Positions 61,830 through 64,000 of a DNA stretch of 64,000 nt are shown piece after piece. Position numbers and translations under genes: made by a program. Origin of the DNA: JAEUHO01 sp046350655 (GTDB lineage Bacteria; Planctomycetota; PLA2; JAEUHO01); the NCBI GenBank assembly GCA_046350655.1, contig JAXMAB010000005.1:496001-560000 (forward strand). The letters run 5' to 3'. Position 1 is the first letter of the stretch; every line of letters begins with the position of its first letter. The notes beneath the pieces were generated by a model, which made no database searches, had not been told where the DNA came from, and saw only the letters and a list, made by a program, of their open reading frames with translations.

Positions 61830-61974
61830 GCTGGCGAAGGGCGTGTCCCTCGCGGATCGGCCGCGATGGGGACGGGTCGCGGGAGCGGCAGCGAGCGAGG
61901 CTAGGGCTGCACCGCGTCCTGCGAGCGAGCGGCCCGAGGAGGAGGAGCGCCAGCAGGCGCGACGAACTCCGAGG

Positions 61975-62016
61975 GTGACGCCAGGCCCGTCGCGCTGCGC
62001 GCCGGGCCTCGCGTCA
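61975..62016. repeat. Dispersed palindromic spacer repeat, copy 6
   Basis: GTGACGCCAGGCCCG and CGGGCCTCGCGTCAC arms with a single mismatch, enclosing a 12-base GC-rich centre. It lies between convergent genes. Confidence 0.7.
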
Positions 62017-62115
62017 CCGCGAACCCCGACCCGCCCCCAGCGCGGCCGTCCTCCCCTTCCTAGATCCCGTCTCCGAACCCCCGCCCAGGGCCCATCCACG
62101 CCCAATGATCACTCC

Positions 62116-63198
62116 CTAATCATCGAAGGCGCGTTTCCCAAAGAACAGCCAGTAGTCGAGGACGTGGTGGTTGAGGAGGACGGTGACGGCAAAGACGAAG
62201 TAGAAGGGACTGCGGGGAAGGTTGGCGAGGTCGAAGTTGCTGAAGAGGATGACCATCCCGCCGATGGCGACGCTGAACACGACGGCCCAGAGGTAGGTGA
62301 AGCCGAAGGCGCCGTCCTTGCAGAACCGCGACTGCTTGGGCCCGCGGATGCGCCCGGCGCGCCACTTCGCGTTCATCGCGAACCACATGATCCCGAGGGC
62401 CTGGACCGAGTGCCACGCGTTGTAGGCCTGGAAGGAGACGTCGAGGTCCTCGACCGACGCGAGGAACCAGAACGCGACCTGCGTCGCCGCGAGGATCGCG
62501 CCCTCGCGCCAGTTGACGCGGCCGCCGGCGAGGCGGTGGTTGACGGCGTCGGCGAGCCAGTACGCGGCCGCGACGAGGGCGACGGCGCCCGTGGTCCAGA
62601 CGAACCACGTCGGCGCGAGCGCCTTGAAGATCGGCTGCCCGATGAAGTCGAACGACGCGCGCGTCGCGACGGCCTGGCTCACGAAGAAGAGCGGCCCCAC
62701 CAGCGTCGCGACGAGGAACGCCTTGCCGCCGAGGTCCCACGGCTCGCGGCCGCTCTTCTTGCGGTAGCGCATGCCGATGTGGGCGAGCTGCGCCGCGCCG
62801 TGGAAGATCGCGCTGTAGAGGACGACGTTCGCCGCGACCTGCACGTACTGGTGGAACGCCAGGTACATCATCACGAACGCGACGACGTGCGGGGAGACGC
62901 GCAGCAGCTGGCGGTGCTCGCGCTTGAAGTCCACGTCCATGTAGGTGCGGACGAGGCTGAAGAAGATGTGCGGCCCGCCGAGGAGGACGGGGATCACGAG
63001 GTCGAGCGCGCTCGCCGCGCCGTCGAGGCGGAGGATGTTGGCGTCGCCGCCCTTCGCCGCGAAGAGGGAGGCGATGACGAACACCAGCAGCGTGCTGCCG
63101 AGGAAGAGGGTGCCGTCGAACACGAAGTCGCGGATCCACCCCCCGTCGCGGGGGGCGGGCAGGGCGACGGCCGGGGCGGCGGAGTCGGGGGGCGCCAT
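62116..63198 (-). CDS. Polytopic membrane protein with conserved histidines, unknown
   Basis: 360 residues with about eight to nine helices. Several His-containing segments lie at helix ends: GGPHIFFSLVRTYMD, PHVVAFVMMYLAFHQYV, SAIFHGAAQLAHIGMRYRKK, AYNAWHSVQALGIMW and LLNHHVLDYWLFFGKR. The layout (HH...D near the C-terminus, WHSVQ mid-protein) recalls membrane di-iron or carotenoid-cleavage Blh/Brp-like proteins, but the similarity is only in pattern and I do not assign a function. The start is the ATG at 63198. It is divergent from the lipoprotein gene at 63377. Confidence 0.78.
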   Translation of the reverse strand: MAPPDSAAPAVALPAPRDGGWIRDFVFDGTLFLGSTLLVFVIASLFAAKGGDANILRLDGAASALDLVIPVLLGGPHIFFSLVRTYMDVDFKREHRQLLRVSPHVVAFVMMYLAFHQYVQVAANVVLYSAIFHGAAQLAHIGMRYRKKSGREPWDLGGKAFLVATLVGPLFFVSQAVATRASFDFIGQPIFKALAPTWFVWTTGAVALVAAAYWLADAVNHRLAGGRVNWREGAILAATQVAFWFLASVEDLDVSFQAYNAWHSVQALGIMWFAMNAKWRAGRIRGPKQSRFCKDGAFGFTYLWAVVFSVAIGGMVILFSNFDLANLPRSPFYFVFAVTVLLNHHVLDYWLFFGKRAFDD

Positions 63199-63312
63199 GG
63201 GGCCGGGAACCTCGGGGCGGGAGAAGCGACCGCAGATCAAACGGCCCGGGGCGGGGGTCTTCAACCCGGGGCGGCGGTCCCCTCGGCCGACCACCCCGTG
63301 GGCGACCGCCCG

Positions 63313-63341
63313 TTGACGGACGGGGCCGGTCCGACCACAAT
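63313..63341 (+). promoter_or_regulatory. Sigma-70 promoter of the right-edge lipoprotein gene
   Basis: -35 TTGACG (63313-63318), 17-base spacer, -10 CACAAT (63336-63341). This is the best -35/-10 pair seen in the window. It predicts a transcript start near 63348 and a leader of about 30 bases containing GAGGG before the ATG. Confidence 0.6.
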
Positions 63342-63376
63342 CGCGGGGTTCCCGCTCGAGGGTCCCCGAGGGTTCC

Positions 63377-64000
63377 ATGGCTCGTATCCACGTCCTGCTC
63401 GCCGCCGGTTGCTCCCTGTCGCTCGCCGCGTGCCACGCGGTGACGACGTCGCATGCGCTGGCCGAGGGCGTGACCGCCCAGGCCAAGTCCGCGGACAGCC
63501 AGGTCGACGTCCTCGACGGGCGTCCGAGCCGGCCCTTCCGCTCCCTCGGCACCGTCGAGGTCCGCGTGGACCGCGGGAACGCGCTGAAGAACCCGACGCT
63601 CGCGGACGCCATCCCGGCGCTGTCGGCCGAGGCCCGCCGGATCGGCGCCGACGCCGTGATCCTCACGCACGAGGAGTTCACGTCGTGGTTCGACAAGGGC
63701 GAGGACGCCTCCCCGATCCACGACCTCGAGCGCCAGGAGACCTGGTACATCACCGAGAAGGCCCGCTACGTCTCCGGCGTCGCGATCGCCTACACCGGCC
63801 CCGCGTGCGCGGCCCCCATCGCGACCCCGTACCGCGCGCCGGCCCCGGTCATGGCCCCGCACGTGGTCCCGGCGCCCGCGCCGGTCGCGCCGCCGCCGGC
63901 CGTGATGCCGCCGCCCGCGCCGGCCCCGGTCGCCCCGCCCCCGGCCCCCGCGCCGGTCGAGCCCCCCCCGGCTCCGGCTCCGACCCCGGCGCCGCCGCCC
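63377..64000 (+). CDS. Lipoprotein with Pro/Ala-rich tail (3' end missing)
   Basis: 208 codons before the window edge. The lipoprotein signal ends LAAGCSLSLAAC, then HAVTTSHALAEG. A small alpha/beta domain follows (RPFRSLGTVEVRVDRGNALKNPTLADAIPALSAEARRIGADAVILTH), and its GADAVI step resembles the YbjQ/DUF-type heavy-metal-binding or lipoprotein domains that scan SLGTVE...A..GADAVI. From about residue 145 a Pro/Ala/Val-rich repeat region runs off the edge. Function unknown. The start is the ATG at 63377, preceded by GAGGG and a good sigma-70 promoter. Confidence 0.75.
   Translation, partial: MARIHVLLAAGCSLSLAACHAVTTSHALAEGVTAQAKSADSQVDVLDGRPSRPFRSLGTVEVRVDRGNALKNPTLADAIPALSAEARRIGADAVILTHEEFTSWFDKGEDASPIHDLERQETWYITEKARYVSGVAIAYTGPACAAPIATPYRAPAPVMAPHVVPAPAPVAPPPAVMPPPAPAPVAPPPAPAPVEPPPAPAPTPAPPP

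Larger units (their letters stand above)
61610..62115. other. 506-bp gene-free spacer with simple repeats and a palindrome
   Basis: No gene that I can support. It contains two pyrimidine-rich simple-repeat tracts (61621-61699 and 61753-61829), a half copy (61703-61720) and a full copy (61975-62016) of the palindromic spacer repeat. The ends of two convergent genes flank it. Confidence 0.6.

Noticed and set aside
1..64000. tRNA or rRNA genes
   Set aside because: No T-loop-like GGTTCGAATCC motif or 16S/23S conserved segments were recognised on either strand.

Overview
The window is 64 kb of very GC-rich bacterial chromosome (well above 70% G+C by eye). The envelope is Gram-negative: lipoboxes, an outer-membrane beta-barrel that ends in Phe, and periplasmic multiheme cytochromes. 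System II (ResB/CcsA) cytochrome c maturation, HEAT-VWA proteins, carboxypeptidase-regulatory-like repeat proteins, an FG-GAP lipoprotein and an SUMF1-type domain fit a planctomycete-like organism best. Myxococcota or another deep-branching phylum cannot be excluded. No rRNA, tRNA, CRISPR array or complete transposon was seen.

Layout. 1-5.2 kb (minus): queA (runs off the left edge), cysS, a frame-shifted NifU/IscU-like gene, then a thioredoxin-like protein, FtsX-type permease and ABC ATPase set. 6.3-13.0 kb (minus): a LURP-one-like protein, a giant exported protein with YwqK/MORN-type repeats and a coiled-coil single-pass membrane protein. 13.3-27.1 kb (minus): cytochrome c maturation genes (lipoprotein, resB, ccsA) followed by an apparently complete electron conduit. 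The conduit comprises a CbcL-like fusion of 11 c-haem motifs with a membrane cytochrome b, a tetraheme cytochrome, an outer-membrane porin, a 15-heme MtrA-like lipoprotein and an OmcA/MtrC-family decaheme lipoprotein. 27.4-35.2 kb: aminotransferase class V, cyclophilin fusion, HEAT-VWA protein, rsmB, a small membrane protein and a TIM-barrel isomerase. 35.6-50.2 kb: tex, carboxypeptidase-regulatory-like proteins, a STAS protein, a LeuA-like synthase divergent from lysC, and a glutaredoxin/SUMF1/thioredoxin-like fusion. 50.3-64 kb: rhomboid protease, an ATPase gene split by two copies of a ~170-bp structured element, more envelope proteins, CPBP protease, MATE exporter, membrane proteins and a lipoprotein that runs off the right edge.

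How the genes work together. The 13-27 kb block reads as one pathway. ResB/CcsA attach haem to CXXCH motifs. The b-type/multiheme fusion would oxidise quinol at the inner membrane. The tetraheme and 15-heme proteins would carry electrons across the periplasm, and the porin plus decaheme lipoprotein would deliver them outside. This is extracellular electron transfer built from Shewanella-like and Geobacter-like parts.

Four genome-style signals run through the window. (1) Many genes without a Shine-Dalgarno sequence have a TANNNT hexamer followed by 6-8 bases and then ATG/GTG, which points to leaderless transcripts. (2) A palindromic motif containing CGAGGCCCG/CGGGCCTCG recurs in spacers. (3) Three genes carry an apparent single extra base in G/C-run-rich stretches, which suggests sequence errors. 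(4) Two ~170-bp elements with covarying inverted ends interrupt one ATPase gene.
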